Assembly: GCA_026545765.1 (NCBI GenBank) | Contig: JAIFAC010000046.1 | Location: forward strand, 1-64,000 | Source: Plantago major | Taxonomy: Eukaryota > Streptophyta > Magnoliopsida > Lamiales > Plantaginaceae | DNA: 64,000 bases | Direction of reading: 5' to 3' | Shown here: piece by piece, positions 34,465-46,799 of the stretch | Numbering within the stretch: the stretch's first letter is position 1 | Layout of the letters: each line of letters starts with the position of its first letter | Position numbers and translations under genes: made by a program | The notes under the pieces: generated by a model | The model's database searches: none | What the model was told of the DNA's origin: nothing | What the model saw: the letters and a program-made list of their open reading frames with translations, nothing else

Positions 34465-35690
34465 TTTATTTAATTTATAATAGTTACTTGTCGAGCTGAT
34501 AAGTAAGTTTAAACAAATTCATCATAAGAGTTGAAAAACCTACAGTATAGATGAAAGAAGCAGGGAGTATAATCAAGCTAAATAAACAATAAAAATAAAA
34601 ATATGATTTACTAATAGGCTGATGGGTTACCTATTTTTAGTAGTAGTCTATGACCAAAAACTTGGCGCGTGTAGGAGCGAGTGAAGAGTTTGGTGTATCT
34701 CATCCTCTCTTCCTTCTTTCTCTCATCACAAACTCTAACCTTGCACACTCCAAAACGTTTCATATTCTCTGTCCCAAAAATCTCAGATTCACGCATCTAT
34801 CCTCTCGAAATCTGAGATCCACCTTCATCTCTCTTTCCTGCTACATCTATATCTAGGGTTTTCAAACAATAAATTGAGCCACACATCAAGAGTTTTGAGG
34901 CCAATCATCTCCACCACTGTTGCCTTCAAACTCCTGAGCCCCATTACGGAGAACCAACATCACGCAATCCCGGAATCTCAAAGGTGATGTCGATCTGGTT
35001 TAATTACTCAATTTTTATTTCGAGTTAATAATGTTTTGTTGGTTAAATTTTCAACTTTGTGTTTTAATTTTGGATGTTTCACTTATGCTTGTCTTGAGCT
35101 TTAACAAATGGTTGATCCTGTTACTGAATTAACTTATAGCATTCTCCTATTGTGGCATTCTATTCTTTCAAGGAAATGGTATATGTGGAGCAGCAAGAAT
35201 ATGTGGATATGGTTATCTAGCTTTTCCCGGTTCTGCATTACTTTCTCTATATTTGACTACTATTGTCCCAGATCTACGCTCTTTTTTCACATTTGTTCTT
35301 TTTCTCTATTGTTTACAAGTCGAGAAAAGGATATGGCTGGATTCTACATCATGTATAGAATAGAGAAATTAGTCAATTATTTCAGATTTTAAGTTTTCAT
35401 AGTTTGTAAGTACAATGGAGTGCAGAATCATGTAACTTCTAGATCTTTTTCTCTGGCTGGTTATTTTGAGGTTCATGTGTTAGTAGCTTGATTTTGCTCT
35501 TATGTTGATTGTTGTCTGAAATTAGAGTAACCAAATATTTGTTTCAGTGTTTATGTCGACCTTTTATGTCAATCATTTTAGTTATCCGATGCATCCTGCT
35601 TTTGATGGTCCCTAGAGCTAGAACTCGGTGGTACATTTTCGTATAGTTCAGCATTTTGGATGAAGACTACTTATGGTCTTATACATAGCT
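34465..35690 (+). other. Leader-like region, gene not resolved
   Basis: From about 34670 to 34990 the plus strand is C/T-rich with TCTCTC runs and the plant leader phrase CTAGGGTTTTC (34853-34863), as in 5' leaders of expressed plant genes. After 34990 the text becomes T-rich like an intron. The following frame (35108-35392) has no family motif. It could be the first exon of a disrupted or non-coding transcript cut off by the LINE and LTR insertions to the right. Confidence 0.3.
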
Positions 35691-35799
35691 GAACTGAATA
35701 AATCAAATTGGTATGTTTTATTCCATTATGTCAGATTGCTTGGGCCCTTACATATTTGCCTATTTATGTTACTCATACAAACGCTGAATCAATTTGGGA

Positions 35800-36031
35800 T
35801 TGGTATAAACAGGTACAATATCAGCTATCACGGCAGGATTTGGTCGATTAGAGATCATATTGTTCATGGTGATTCTCTGTTTGATCCCGCATATTTTATA
35901 AAATATGCTCGAGACTCAAATACAGAGAAGCAAGGAAGCATTTTGCCGTTCCTGGGCATTTGCAGGTGTGGGGATAATTTGCTAGGGATGAAGCTGGATC
36001 GGTTTGGTATGAAGAGAGTACAAATCCCATT
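35800..36031 (+). mobile_element. LINE 3' fragment, left part
   Basis: Reads WSIRDHIVHGDSLFDPA and then FARDEAGSVWYEESTNP, text typical of the link between the zf-RVT and RNase H domains at the end of plant L1 elements. It is continued at 43911 after the LTR element; the shared CCATT duplication marks the break. Upstream (35690-35800) is too worn to call. Confidence 0.65.
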
Positions 36032-36729
36032 TGATATGTGCCTTTAAGTCCTACTCCCGAACTAAGAAGACTTAATCATATCGGGACAATGCTATCAAGG
36101 TAGTTCGACCTCACCAAAGTTAAAGGTCCGACTACACCAAAATCAAGAGGCCGACCCTCTAATACTTCGACCTTTGGACTACAATCCAAGCCTCATCTAC
36201 TTAATGGGCCAAGTCCATTAAGGGCCCATGAGCCCAAGTTCTAGCATGGACGAATCCGGACCGTACACTTGGCACTCATCCAAGAGAGGATGATATCAAA
36301 CATTTGCCTATAAATACAAGACCTCTACTCCTCATATACGGTAAGCAACTACTTCCGAAAATCTACTATCGAAGTTTTTAAGTCCTAGATTGAAAAGTCG
36401 ACCGACTTATTAACTAGTTGAATCTAAGTAACTGGGTCATTCTAGCAAACCGCCCAAAAGGGTCTAACCCATTATTTTCTTGTCACAGATCAACGACGGA
36501 CACCACGAGGACCGACAGACGCAACAGAGGACCGACGGACTCGGTCCACTTTTTTCGTCTGCGACACTTTCCGACCTTCAAGTCATTTAATTTATCAAAG
36601 TAAAGGCGATTTGAACCAAGGACTATTCGACTTCGCTAACTAATATCATCGTCGAGCAAGAACTACATCCATCTAGGGCATCGATTTAACTAACTAGCGA
36701 TTTATCCATTTTTACCCCACACCATATCA
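36032..36729 (+). repeat. Left LTR of the Ty3/gypsy element
   Basis: 698 bp from TGATATGTG to CACCATATCA, with inverted tips TGATAT/ATATCA. A TATA-like CCTATAAATAC lies near 36307-36317, followed within about 40 bp by the likely transcription start area. Confidence 0.9.
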
Positions 36730-37499
36730 AGGCGTCAGGAATCACTTAGTACAAAAAGCCATGGCTCCAAATAGAAGACGATTAGAAGGATGCAACCAAA
36801 GAATTATTAGATCAACAACTTCTGATGTTGGGCCCCGAAGTCAAGTCCGCAACCGCACCCCACGGGAAGTCAATCCTTTCACAGGAAGTCAACGGATCAA
36901 TGAACGTGATGATAGGGATGGCCTCAAGCTTCTCTTTCCACCATGGAACGATTTAACGGACAACAACGCCCCAATCCACCAACTCCGCACCTGTAGACGC
37001 AATGATCATATACCTCGTGTCACCGACGGCCCATCGCCGGATACAATGAAGCTCAAATTCAACTTTTGCAAGTCACTCACATTAAGGACCCAACCTCAAT
37101 TAGGTCAGTGAACCTCCTGCATAACTCTAACCACGCACTACTAAGAAGCGCCCCAGATTGTCAATCCGTAATCAACCCCAAGTAACAACAGATCATGTGG
37201 TAGAATCCAGAGGACCCCGAACTCTCGAATACCGATCGTCCGAAAGTCGCAGAGCCTCAAGCCATAGAGCCCGGAGACTTAAACATGCTAAATCACCTGC
37301 CTCGAGTAATTTGCACTCGAGAAACAATCGGAGGACATGTAGAGAGGAGAACACGGAGTCGAGAGAACACGTCAGGACCCAACTCCTTGTCGAACCACCG
37401 CTGAATTGGAAACGCTAAGACGACGGAGAAGGGACCACGGGAGCAATACAACGAGGAGAACGAACTCTCAACGGTACCGGGCGACACTCCACCCCAAAA

Positions 37500-38500
37500 C
37501 CATCCCAACCATGGACGATTCCGAATGAAAGACTACAATGCCAAACCAGATGACTAGGAATGATGATTATCGAGACCACAGGAGGGAAGCCGAGATAGGA
37601 AGGGAACATCATCGAAACCGAACCAGGTCAAGGTCTGCCAGGACTCATAGGGGGGACAGGCACATGGATGAAACCGAACAAATTAAAGAACAAGTTAGGA
37701 TCCATGAAGCTACCCTAGAATTGGAACGGTCAAAGCTAGAAACACTTACCCATGCAAGAGATATCATGAAATATGGAAGGAGCCTCAATCCTCTTTGTTA
37801 AGCTATGAGGGACACCGAACTTCTCCGGGAGGAGTGTCCAGTTCTAAGGAAACGATGAGGGAATCACATACCCAATAGATCACCGAATTGCTTTGAGGCA
37901 TCCTCGAGGCATGGGAGTAGTACCGACAATGTAAAGGCACGCTTATTTCCCAACACCCTCTACGAACCCGCCATGACTTGGTGGAAGCACCTCCGCCCAA
38001 CACTATAACATCCTCGACCAGATGATCGCTAAATTCACTCATGATTCGAGAACTTCCTAAACAAATTTCGCAAACTACCACCGCGTAATTGTGCAAAAGG
38101 AACATGAAAGCTTGAGATCGTTTGTCAAAAGGTTTGAACAAGCAGTTGTCAAAAGGAAACCAACATTTCGAGCAAAAGCGGAAAGGTGATAGAAGAGGAA
38201 GGGTTGAGGAAAGAAGAAGATCTCCCCGAAAAGTTTACATAAACTACGCTGACCTAAAAGCCCCCAAGGAACAAATCTTGACCATCATGCAAAGTCAAGG
38301 CTTCCCAATCCAGGGCCCCCAAGCACAGTGGAAACCAGTTCACCAGAACTCGAACGTAATCGCTACTTCCACCAATGACGGGACACTCCACCGAAATGCA
38401 CGCACCTCAAAGTGTGAAATCCAGAGGTTGATCGAATGGGATATTTGCAAGAATACATCATGAGGAAGCCCGAGGGCACCGACCAATGCGGTTTTACGAA
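37500..38500 (+). pseudogene. Gag-like region of the fossil gypsy element
   Basis: Frames here are rich in R, E and Q, with a possible coiled coil (EQIKEQVRIHEATLELERSK near 37675-37735) and basic segments, as in the gag N-terminal part of plant Ty3 elements. No zinc knuckle was read. The region is broken. Confidence 0.5.
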
Positions 38501-38795
38501 GGTACCAAATTAATGAGTCACAGTGGTAAGGGACCGGAGAAATGCATTTCCCCGTCGTTCTCCTCCTAGAGGGTCTAGCCCTAGGCATAACAGAGGTGAA
38601 AGGCCCGCTCCGATCAAGAGACGCTCGTTTAGCCAAAGAAGACAATCAGTGTTACCCGGACCACCGAGCCCGAGAGGACGCCGAGAGGCTAGGAGATCCC
38701 AAGTCCAAAGACGAGAGAACGGGAGGGTAGATACGTCAAACTCAACCAACCACGAGATGATAACCAGTCCGCTTTGGGAGAATACTTAGCATTGT

Positions 38796-40420
38796 TTGAG
38801 GACCCACCGAGGAGACAGTAGGAATGCTCGAGAAGCCATGGCAAGATCATTGAGAAATTCGGATGAGAAATCAGTCAATATGGTGGCTCCCGGCACCAAC
38901 GTGATCACCTTTAACGAATCTGAAGCACCCCCTCCATGCAAGGGAGAAGGATTGGTCCATGACCCAGATGTCCCCTTGGTGGTGGAAATGGACATAGCAG
39001 GTTATGAGATCACAAAGCTATTAATCGATACCGGTGCCTCCTCTAACATCCTCTTCATGAGCACTGTCCGAAAAATGGAAATGAGTTTAAGAGGATTGTT
39101 ACCGGTGACAACGGACCTCGTTGGCTTTGGAGGAAACCGGATCAGGCCAAGAGGAATCAGATCTCTCGGTTTCCATGGGAAAAGCTCCACTCAGGGTTAC
39201 TCACCAAGTCCCTTTTGTTGTCACCGAGGCAGGTTGCGAATACAACATAATTATGGGGAGACCGGCTCTAAATCAATTCAAAGTAGTGGTGTCGACCTTC
39301 CATCTAAGGATGAAGTTTCCCACCGCAGCAGGCATCGGATCCCTTAGTGGAGATCGGAGAAGAGTATGGGAATGCTACACTCTCTCTACTAGAAGGGCGT
39401 CGCGACCTTTTAATAGTGAACATGATATAAGGAGAGAAGAAGATGACCGAAGAACAAAGAAACAGTGCCTCGTTATCCAACAAGAAAGCCGAAGGAAGAG
39501 GCGAGAAAGAACTCCCGGGAAAGGGATTAACTGGTTGAAAATGGGCGTAGAGAAAAAGAAAATGGCCGCAACGGCCAAGGAGTGCGAGGATAGAATCGAT
39601 GAATATCAAGTCATTCCCCCTGAACCACCTGGTGAAACGCCGACCAAAAGCTTCTTTCATGAGAATTGGATGGCCCCCCATGAAGACGTCTTAGAAGTCC
39701 CAATTGAAGAAGGATATCCCGAAAAAACAGTGAAAATCGGCTCGGAAATGGACGCAGAAACAACCATCAAAATGATTGCCTTCTTAAGAAAGAATGCCGA
39801 TGTTTTTGCTCGAAAATCAAGATCCGAAAGTATAGATCCTCGAGTCATGGTACGAACTCCACATTGATCCAAATGTCCCACCCATTCGATGTAAGAAGAG
39901 AGACCATGGTCCCGCCCACAACAAGATCATCGCAGATGAGGTAGAACGACTACTTAAGGCGTGACACATCGAGGAGGTTCATTACTCGATTGATATGCAA
40001 TGTGGTCCTAGTAGAAAAGTCCGGAAAATGGAGGATGTGCAATGACTTCACCGCCTCAACCGCTTCTCGCAAAGGATCCCTATCCCCTGCCAAGAATTGA
40101 TCAATTGGTAGACTCAACTGCCGGGTGTGCACTGTTGAGTTTCATGGATGCTTTTCAAGGCTTCTATCAGATCAAGATGGCCGAGCATGATATCGAAAAG
40201 ACCGCTTTTATCACTACAGGGGGAGTATACTGTTTCAAGGTTATGCCATTCGGCCTACGAAATGCTGGCGCCACCTACCAAAGATTGGTGAATCAAATGT
40301 TCAAAGAAGAGATTGGCAAATCAATGGAGGTTTATGTAGATGACATGCTAGTAAAAAGCAAGGAGACATCTGATCACATCCCCATCCGGAAAGATGTTTT
40401 GCCATAGTAAGAAAATACTA
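38796..40420 (+). pseudogene. Protease and reverse transcriptase region of the fossil gypsy element
   Basis: The aspartic protease shows as LLIDTGASSNILF (DTG near 39027) and the reverse transcriptase as DAFQGFYQIKMAEHD, MPFGLRNAGATYQRLV and the catalytic YVDDMLVKS (near 40332-40358). These agree with Tat/Retand-type polyproteins. The region is interrupted and is a fossil. Confidence 0.9.
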
Positions 40421-40983
40421 ATGAAACTCAATCCACCAAATGCACATTTGGAGTAACTGAGGAAAATTCGGGGTACATGGTGACACGAGAGGGATCGAGG
40501 CAAACCCAAAAGATAAAAGTCATATTCGAGCTTCCACATCCGGAGAAACTCAGGACGCTCAGAGACTCATAGGAAGGTTATATCCTTAGCCGCTTCATTT
40601 CCAGATCAGCTGAAAAGAACCTCCCTTTTTTCAAAATCCTAAGGAAAACGGACAAGTTTGAATGGAACAATGAGTGCAAGGAGGCATTTGAGAACTTGAA
40701 GCTCTATTTATCCTCCCCGCCTCTACTTTCCAAACCAAGAAGGAGAGCCCTTTGTACATCTATCTCGCCATCACTCAAGTGGTGAGTTCCATTCCGGTAC
40801 GATATAGACCCGAGCAAAGCACGGGAACGGCGGAGAAAACTACAAGGAAATAGAGAAGTATGCCTATTGTCCGTAGAGGCCTCTGTGAAGCTCAAGCCAT
40901 ACTTCCGCTCCACAAGATAGTGGTCCTCACGAACCACCAACAAACAAGTCTTAGGTGACGCTCAAGTCGTGAAGGTCACAAAT

Positions 40984-41925
40984 GGACAATTGAGTTAGGA
41001 GATCATACGATCGAGTATCAAGCTCCATCTGCCAAAAAAGCCCAGGTCCTAGCTGATTTCCTAGCCGAATATCAGGGGAACATGGAACCTCAAAAAGAAA
41101 AAAGAGAGCAGACCGACGTGGAAGGAAAACGAGTAGACCGACGTTGGAAGAAAGAGAGCAGACCGACATTGGCGGATTGAAAAGCGGACTGAGAGTAAAG
41201 CGAAGAAAAGCAGACCGACAGAGACGGAAGAAACTTGGACCGAGATAAGAAAAGGCAGACCGACAGAAGAAGAGAGAGTAGACCGCACAACTAGAAGAAG
41301 CAGACCGGCGAAGAGAAGAAGCTTATGATGATCGGTACTATTCCGATTTTACTGTTCATTAAAGGTCCGACTACACCAAAATCAAGAGGCCGACCATCTA
41401 ATACTTCGACCTTTGGACTACAATCCAAGCCTCATCTACTTAATGGGCCAAGTCCATTAAGGGCCCATGAGCCCAAGTTCTAGCATGGACGAATCCGGAC
41501 CGTACACTTGGCACTTATCCAAGAGAGGGACAATTGAGTTAGGAGATCATACGATCGAGTATCCAGCTCCATCTGCCAAAAAAGCCCAGGTCCTAGCTGA
41601 TTTCCTAGCCGAATATCCGGGGAACATGGAACCTCAAAAAGAAAAAAGAGAGCAGACCGACGTGGAAGGAAAACGAGTAGACCGACGTTGGAAGAAAGAG
41701 AGCAGACCGGCATTGGCGGATTGAAAAGCGGACTGAGAGTAAAGCGAAGAAAAGCAGACCGACAGAGACGGAAGAAACTTGGAGACGGAAGAAATTGGAC
41801 CGAGACAAGAAAAGGCAGACCGACAGAAGAAGAGAGAGTAGACCGCACAACGAGAAGAAGCAGACCGGCGAAGAGAAGAAGCTTCTGATGATCGGTACTC
41901 GATGATCGGTACTATTCGTATTTAT
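40984..41925 (+). repeat. Direct duplication inside the gypsy element, with an LTR piece between the copies
   Basis: The block GACAATTGAGTTAGGAG... starts at 40984 and again at 41528, and each copy runs into a purine-rich, GCAGACCGAC-repeating tail. Between the copies, 41362-41527 is a near copy of LTR positions about 36123-36288. The junctions suggest duplication by unequal exchange or template switching. Confidence 0.88.
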
Positions 41926-42128
41926 CAATGTGGTTCATGATAAATATGATGATAATATAAAATCGGGTTTAAAGAGAAAGATGGAGCATACAGAGTAGTT
42001 CTCATTTGCTAGAAGAGAATATGGTTCAAGATAAAGACAATAATAATACAAAGTCGGGTTTAAAGAGCAAGATGGAGCATAGATGGAACATACATGGAGC
42101 ATACATTGTAAAAAAAAAAAAAAATTTG

Positions 42129-42410
42129 ATGAACAGTAAAATCGGAATAGTACCGATCATCGGCTTCTTCTCTTCACGGCCCGCTTTCTTCACGGCCTCG
42201 CTTCTTCTCAGCGGTCTACTTCTCTTCTTCTACCGCTTTTCGTCTTTAAGTTTCTTCCGTCGTCGTTCCTTTTCTTCGCTTTACTCACCGCTCAATCCGC
42301 CAATGCCACCGCTTCTTTCTTCCAACGCTTGGCCTACTGCTTTTCCTTCCACGCCGGTTGGCTCTCTTTTTTCTTTCTCGTCCGCTTTTCTTCAAAATCT
42401 CGGTTCTTTT
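42129..42410 (-). repeat. Inverted copy of the purine-rich block
   Basis: Reads as the reverse complement of about 41090-41360; for example GAACAGTAAAATCGGAATAG here pairs with CTATTCCGATTTTACTGTTC near 41340. With the direct copies at 41090-41360 and 41635-41920 it makes a three-copy set with one member reversed. Confidence 0.85.
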
Positions 42411-42654
42411 CTTCACATGCTTATTTTCTATGGTCAGTGAAAAAATTGTGAGGTAAATGAAGGTGAAAATCCATTTATATAGAAGTAAATGGGGTTCGAC
42501 CGGCCCATGGGCCGAAAAGCTCTAGCCCATACATCAAGACTCGAGCGATCGGTATAAATGATTTAATCGAGAATATGGTTCAATCGCAAAATTTCACAAT
42601 TATCTTTTACTAAGATATTTGGAAACTCGAGGACGAGGAAGATGGATGAATAAA

Positions 42655-42912
42655 CGAGCGTCAATTTATTTTGTGCTCAGACAAAAGTTTGACACAAAAA
42701 TCGGATCGAAAAGTTTGACACAAATAAATTATCTCAACCTCACTTTGCCGAGACGAGAGCGCCTAATTTATTTTCAGTGTCGGCATGCACGAGGAAAACA
42801 AGAGTAAATGAGAGCGTCAAATTATTTTGTGTCAAGACAAGATGTTTGATACAAAATCGATCAAAAGTTTGACACAAATAAATTATCTCAACTTCACTTT
42901 GCGAGTCTCTGG
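42655..42912 (+). repeat. Diverged tandem repeat before the right LTR
   Basis: Two units of about 100 bp (42658-42755 and 42817-42912) share TTATTTTGTG, AAAAGTTTGACACAAATAAA and TATCTCAAC-TTCACTTTG text. Untranslated part of the gypsy element. Confidence 0.75.
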
Positions 42913-43220
42913 CCTCGCCTAAGGCGCGCCCATATCTCCGATTTTAACCAAGAAACAAAGAAATAAGAGAACTAAGAGACAAAGAAGATGTACGATGTAT
43001 AGTCCACAAGAACCAATCGATGGCGCCACGAAGCGGAGCGACAAAACCCATTTACGAGCATGGGCTTGAGTCTTCGAGAACAAAAAATTTGGGGACATGA
43101 AATAGCCCGTAACAAGAAGCCCATTTTGACAAGATCATGACCACGTAATTGAGATATGTCTGACTAACTCGAAAAATTTCCCAACTATCTTTTTACTAAG
43201 ATACCGAAACCGGGGACTTA

Positions 43221-43905
43221 TGATATGTACCTTTAAGTCCTACTCCCAACTAAGAAGACTTAATCATATCGACAATGCTATCAAGGTAGTTCGACCTCAC
43301 CAAAGTTAAAGGTCCGACTACACCAAAATCAAGAGTCAATTCTCTAATACTTCGACCTTTGACTACAATCCAAGCCTCATCTACTTAATGGGCCAAGTCC
43401 ATTAAGGGCCCATGAGCCCAAGTTCTAGCATTTAATCCGACCAGACACTTGACACTCATCCAAGAGAGGATGATAACAAACCTTCGCTTATAAATACAAG
43501 GCCTCTACTCCTCATAAACGGTAAGCAACTACTCAAAATCTACTATCGAAGTTTTCAAGTCCTAGATTGAAAAGTCGACCGACTTATTAACTAGTTGAAT
43601 CTAAGTACCGGGTTGTCCTAGGCAAATCGGCCCAAAAGGGTCTAACCCCTTATTTTCTTGTCACAGATCAACGACGGACACCACCGAGGACCGACAGACG
43701 CAACAGAGGACCGACGGACTCGACCTCGGTCCACTTTTTCGTCCGCACACTTTCCGACCTTCGCGAAGTCACAAATTTATCAAAGTAAAGGCGACTTGAA
43801 CCAAGGACTATTCGACTTCTGCTAACTATTATCATCGTTCGAGCAAGAACTACATCCGACATCGATTTAACTAACTAGCGACTTATCCATTTTTACCCCA
43901 CATCA
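43221..43905 (+). repeat. Right LTR of the Ty3/gypsy element
   Basis: 685 bp from TGATATGTACC to CCCCACATCA, clearly paired with the left LTR. A purine-rich AACCGGGGA lies just upstream (about 43208-43216) and may be the polypurine tract. Confidence 0.9.
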
Positions 43906-44280
43906 CCATTTATCCAAGATGCAGAGATTGCTGAAGCCATGGCCATACATCAAGGAGTGGAATTCGTAGCTATGAAAGGATGGCATAATTTTATGGTGGA
44001 AGGCAACTGCCAAACCGCAGCTCTTCATTCTGATATACAACGCTTGGCCAGGCAAGAGTTTACATATTGATACAGTATTAAATAGGAAATCTTGTTTTAC
44101 TTCTATTGTTGTAGACATATTAAGAGACAACGTAATGTTTTGGCTTACAATTTAGCCAAAGCGTTTGATGTTAGCTGTTAAGGTTTGTCTGATCTACCTC
44201 TTGAATTATGGTATGTGCATGATTTGTCTGTTGTCTTATTTTGATATGAATGAATCAACTATTTCTACTAAGAAAAAAAG
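43906..44280 (+). mobile_element. LINE RNase H end, right part, with A-rich tail
   Basis: The frame from 43906 reads IQDAEIAEAMAIHQGVEF followed by GWHNFMVEGNCQTA, the RNase H-like domain (RVT_3) at the C-terminus of plant L1 elements, and later VLAYNLAKAFD-like text. The AT-rich end (AATGAATCAACTATTTC, then A-rich) near 44250-44280 is like plant L1 3' ends. It was split from 35800-36031 by the gypsy element. Confidence 0.8.
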
Positions 44281-44288
44281 AGAAGAAA

Positions 44289-44535
44289 TCTATTAGAACT
44301 TTGAAGTGATTATGTAGTTCGTTCTTGATATGGTGGTGCTTGAATCTAGGAGAGATAAGAGTTTTTAAATTTACAATCTTGAACAAAGACATTTTGGAAT
44401 TTGAAAGTAGTAATTTACACATGTTGATGAATTTCAATAAAAAGAATATGTATTCATGTTTGCTAACAATATACATAGTTACATAAAAAGAAGATATTAA
44501 AATATGAAGTAGTAACACGCGTACGCGAGTTCTAG
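44289..44535 (+). mobile_element. Possible mini-Helitron (247 bp)
   Basis: It begins A then TCTATTAG and ends with a short GC hairpin (CGCG TA CGCG), then AGTTCTAG followed by T. These fit Helitron ends, but the hairpin stem is only 4 bp and the 5' tip is common sequence. It lies directly after the LINE tail. Confidence 0.3.
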
Positions 44536-44539
44536 TATT

Positions 44540-46230
44540 ATATACTTGCTTAGTCCAATTGAATTCTATATTCCTTTTACTTTCATTCATCCTACTATAT
44601 CAATAATATATTCTTTATTTCTAATAAATTTTATCCCAATTTTATTATTGTATCTTACCACTAACCAAATTAACATCATACTTTTACAAACGGATCCCAG
44701 ACTCCCAGTTATGTAGTTGACTAAAGTAAACAGATCATTTAAAAAAGGAAAAAAACCTGTAGATAGAATCAACATGGTTTAATATGATGGCGGCTAAAAA
44801 AATAAAAAAAAATAGAAAATTTAGTAAAAGTCCTAATTTTCCTATACAATAGAAAATGCCACATCAGACTAATATAATCTATATGAGTATGCCAAACATT
44901 TTGTCTTAAAGGAATATTGTCATTCCGATATTTGGGAAAATCAGACTATTTTCAAAAGTTAACAAAAAATCTTACCCCTTAACACCCCTTCCCCTGTTTA
45001 CAGGGTAGTACTTCAATTCAATGGGAACTACATAGGAGTATGTTAAATTCCTTTTAATATATAATTTGATATCAAGTTTAACATCAAACAAATTAAATCA
45101 ATTTTTTTCTCCACTTAACAATTATCCTTCTCATTTTATATATGAGATTTTTTCGAGGGTTTTAAATTTTTAAAAATATTACCTATAATTTTTTTTTTCA
45201 ACTTTTAGAGGGTACCTCTCTAGATCAAATCCTCAGATTTATTTCTCTTATTTTTTCAATTATATTCACAACCTCAAACTAATTAAACATTATTAAAACC
45301 AATTAAATAATATTAAAATAATAAAATCTATCACTTAATTGTTACATACATCAATTATTTCTTAGATGCCCTATATAACTTATAAAATTTAACTTTAATT
45401 TTACCAAATATTACCATTTTAAATAATTCAATTTTAACTCAATTACTATTCATCAACAACTTTTTTTATTTGACTTACTTTTTAACTCTATACCAAACAC
45501 GAAGTATGCATTCACATCTAATTCGAAAGTTTTACGTTAAAATAGATTTAGTTTTATTGCATTTCTTTGTTATATTTATACAACTTACACATTATTTCAT
45601 CATTTTAGTTTCATAGTGAATTTGTTGTATATCACTGTATATTTGACATTTTATTTAATGTCCTTTATTTATTTGATTTAGTTTTACGTTTTTGTGATTC
45701 ATTATTAGAATTTTTCCCTTTTACAATTCTTATGGGTATCTACAACTTGCGACTAATCTCGTCAAGCACCATCGGACTCATTTTGAGGGACGGCTTTCCA
45801 AAGACGTTTTACATCCACATAGCTCGAACTCGAACCATATTTAAATGATTGAGGCAACTTTTAATTAAAATTATATACTGAATATAAGTATCTATTTCAA
45901 TTCCAAGCTATCCCACTTGAGAAAAGAAAAAGTAGTAAAGCTGACCTGAGATCTATTCTCTGACCATAAATATCACTTTCTTCTCCGTCACAACTCCAAA
46001 CGCTCTCCGAAATCTTTAATGACGATTTTAAATACATTGTTGGTTAATTGTATTATAAAGTTTGGGAGACAGCCACATTTATTTTATTGCTAGCCCTAAT
46101 CCGAGCTGTCTCCCACGCAAAACTATTTTCCCCACTTTTGTCAAATGTACTACACACAATCATGTGACTAATAATCCAGTCCAACTCCAGATTCAAATAG
46201 ATCTTGTACCGTACATGATTTTAAAATCAA
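44540..46230. other. AT-rich stretch, no gene seen
   Basis: No domain-bearing frame. 45285-45500 resembles 29205-29335 (likely worn MITE copies). Otherwise only AT-rich DNA. Confidence 0.5.
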
Positions 46231-46236
46231 ATAATA

Positions 46237-46440
46237 CATCCGTCCCGAGTTCATCTTCTCGCAGACCCGCACAAGTTTTGAGAGAAAATTAAATAAAGTA
46301 AGAAAGAAGAGAATAAAGTAAAAAATAGAATAAATAAAGTATGATAAATAGTGAATAAAGTAGTATATAATGATAAAGTACGAGATAAAATTTTCATTTA
46401 ATATTAAAATAAATTAAAACGTCCAAAATAACGCAATAAA
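46237..46440. mobile_element. Stowaway-like MITE, family B, right end worn
   Basis: It starts CATCCGTCCCGAG after TA and runs through GAATAAAGTA repeats and AAAACGTCC, as in the copy at 26734-26970. The right tip is not recognisable. Confidence 0.65.
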
Positions 46441-46469
46441 TAAATTAGACTTTAGAGAGATAAATTTAC

Positions 46470-46795
46470 TAGTCCCTAAATAGCTTCATATTTAATTTTG
46501 ATTGACAAAATAAGGTATCAGACACCTTCAATAAAATAGATTTGAGAGAGTATAAACTTACTAGTCCCTCAAATATATTCATATTTAATTTTGGATTGAC
46601 AAAAGGTATTATGTTATTTTGAATAAAATAGTACTATTGGTCACCAAATACTAATTTTTATGTTAGTGAATTTACCTTTAATACATTTAGTGTTAAAGTT
46701 GGATTAACGATTGCTTTAAAAATAAAACGAGAAATTTTATTTGGTACAAACGAATGATAAAATGGGAAATTATTCCCGTGACAGATGAAGTAGTG
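46470..46795. mobile_element. Stowaway-like MITE, family A, with an internal duplication
   Basis: The right part (AAAATGGGAAATTATTCCCG, then GACAGATGAAG, TA) matches the end of 14957-15201. Near the left a segment with ACTAGTCCCT, then TTCATATTTAATTTT, occurs twice (46468 and 46559). The left tip is unclear. Confidence 0.55.
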
Positions 46796-46799
46796 TATA

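Larger units (their letters stand above)
36032..43905 (+). mobile_element. Ty3/gypsy LTR retrotransposon, Tat/Retand-like (fossil)
   Basis: Two LTRs (36032-36729 and 43221-43905) in the same orientation share TGATAT tips, and the whole is flanked by the 5-bp duplication CCATT (36027-36031 and 43906-43910). Inside, in order, are a gag-like region (about 37500-38500), a protease and a reverse transcriptase. RNase H-like text follows, then a repeat-rich stretch where integrase would be expected; integrase is not seen. The motifs are closest to the Tat/Retand group. The element is broken in many places. By eye the LTRs differ by roughly two dozen substitutions plus many short indels over about 690 bp, so it is neither very young nor ancient. 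Confidence 0.92.

Noticed and set aside
41467-42440. Arg/Ser/Phe-rich frames in the gypsy element interior
   Set aside because: They arise from the purine-rich repeated block and its inverted copy and change with each copy.
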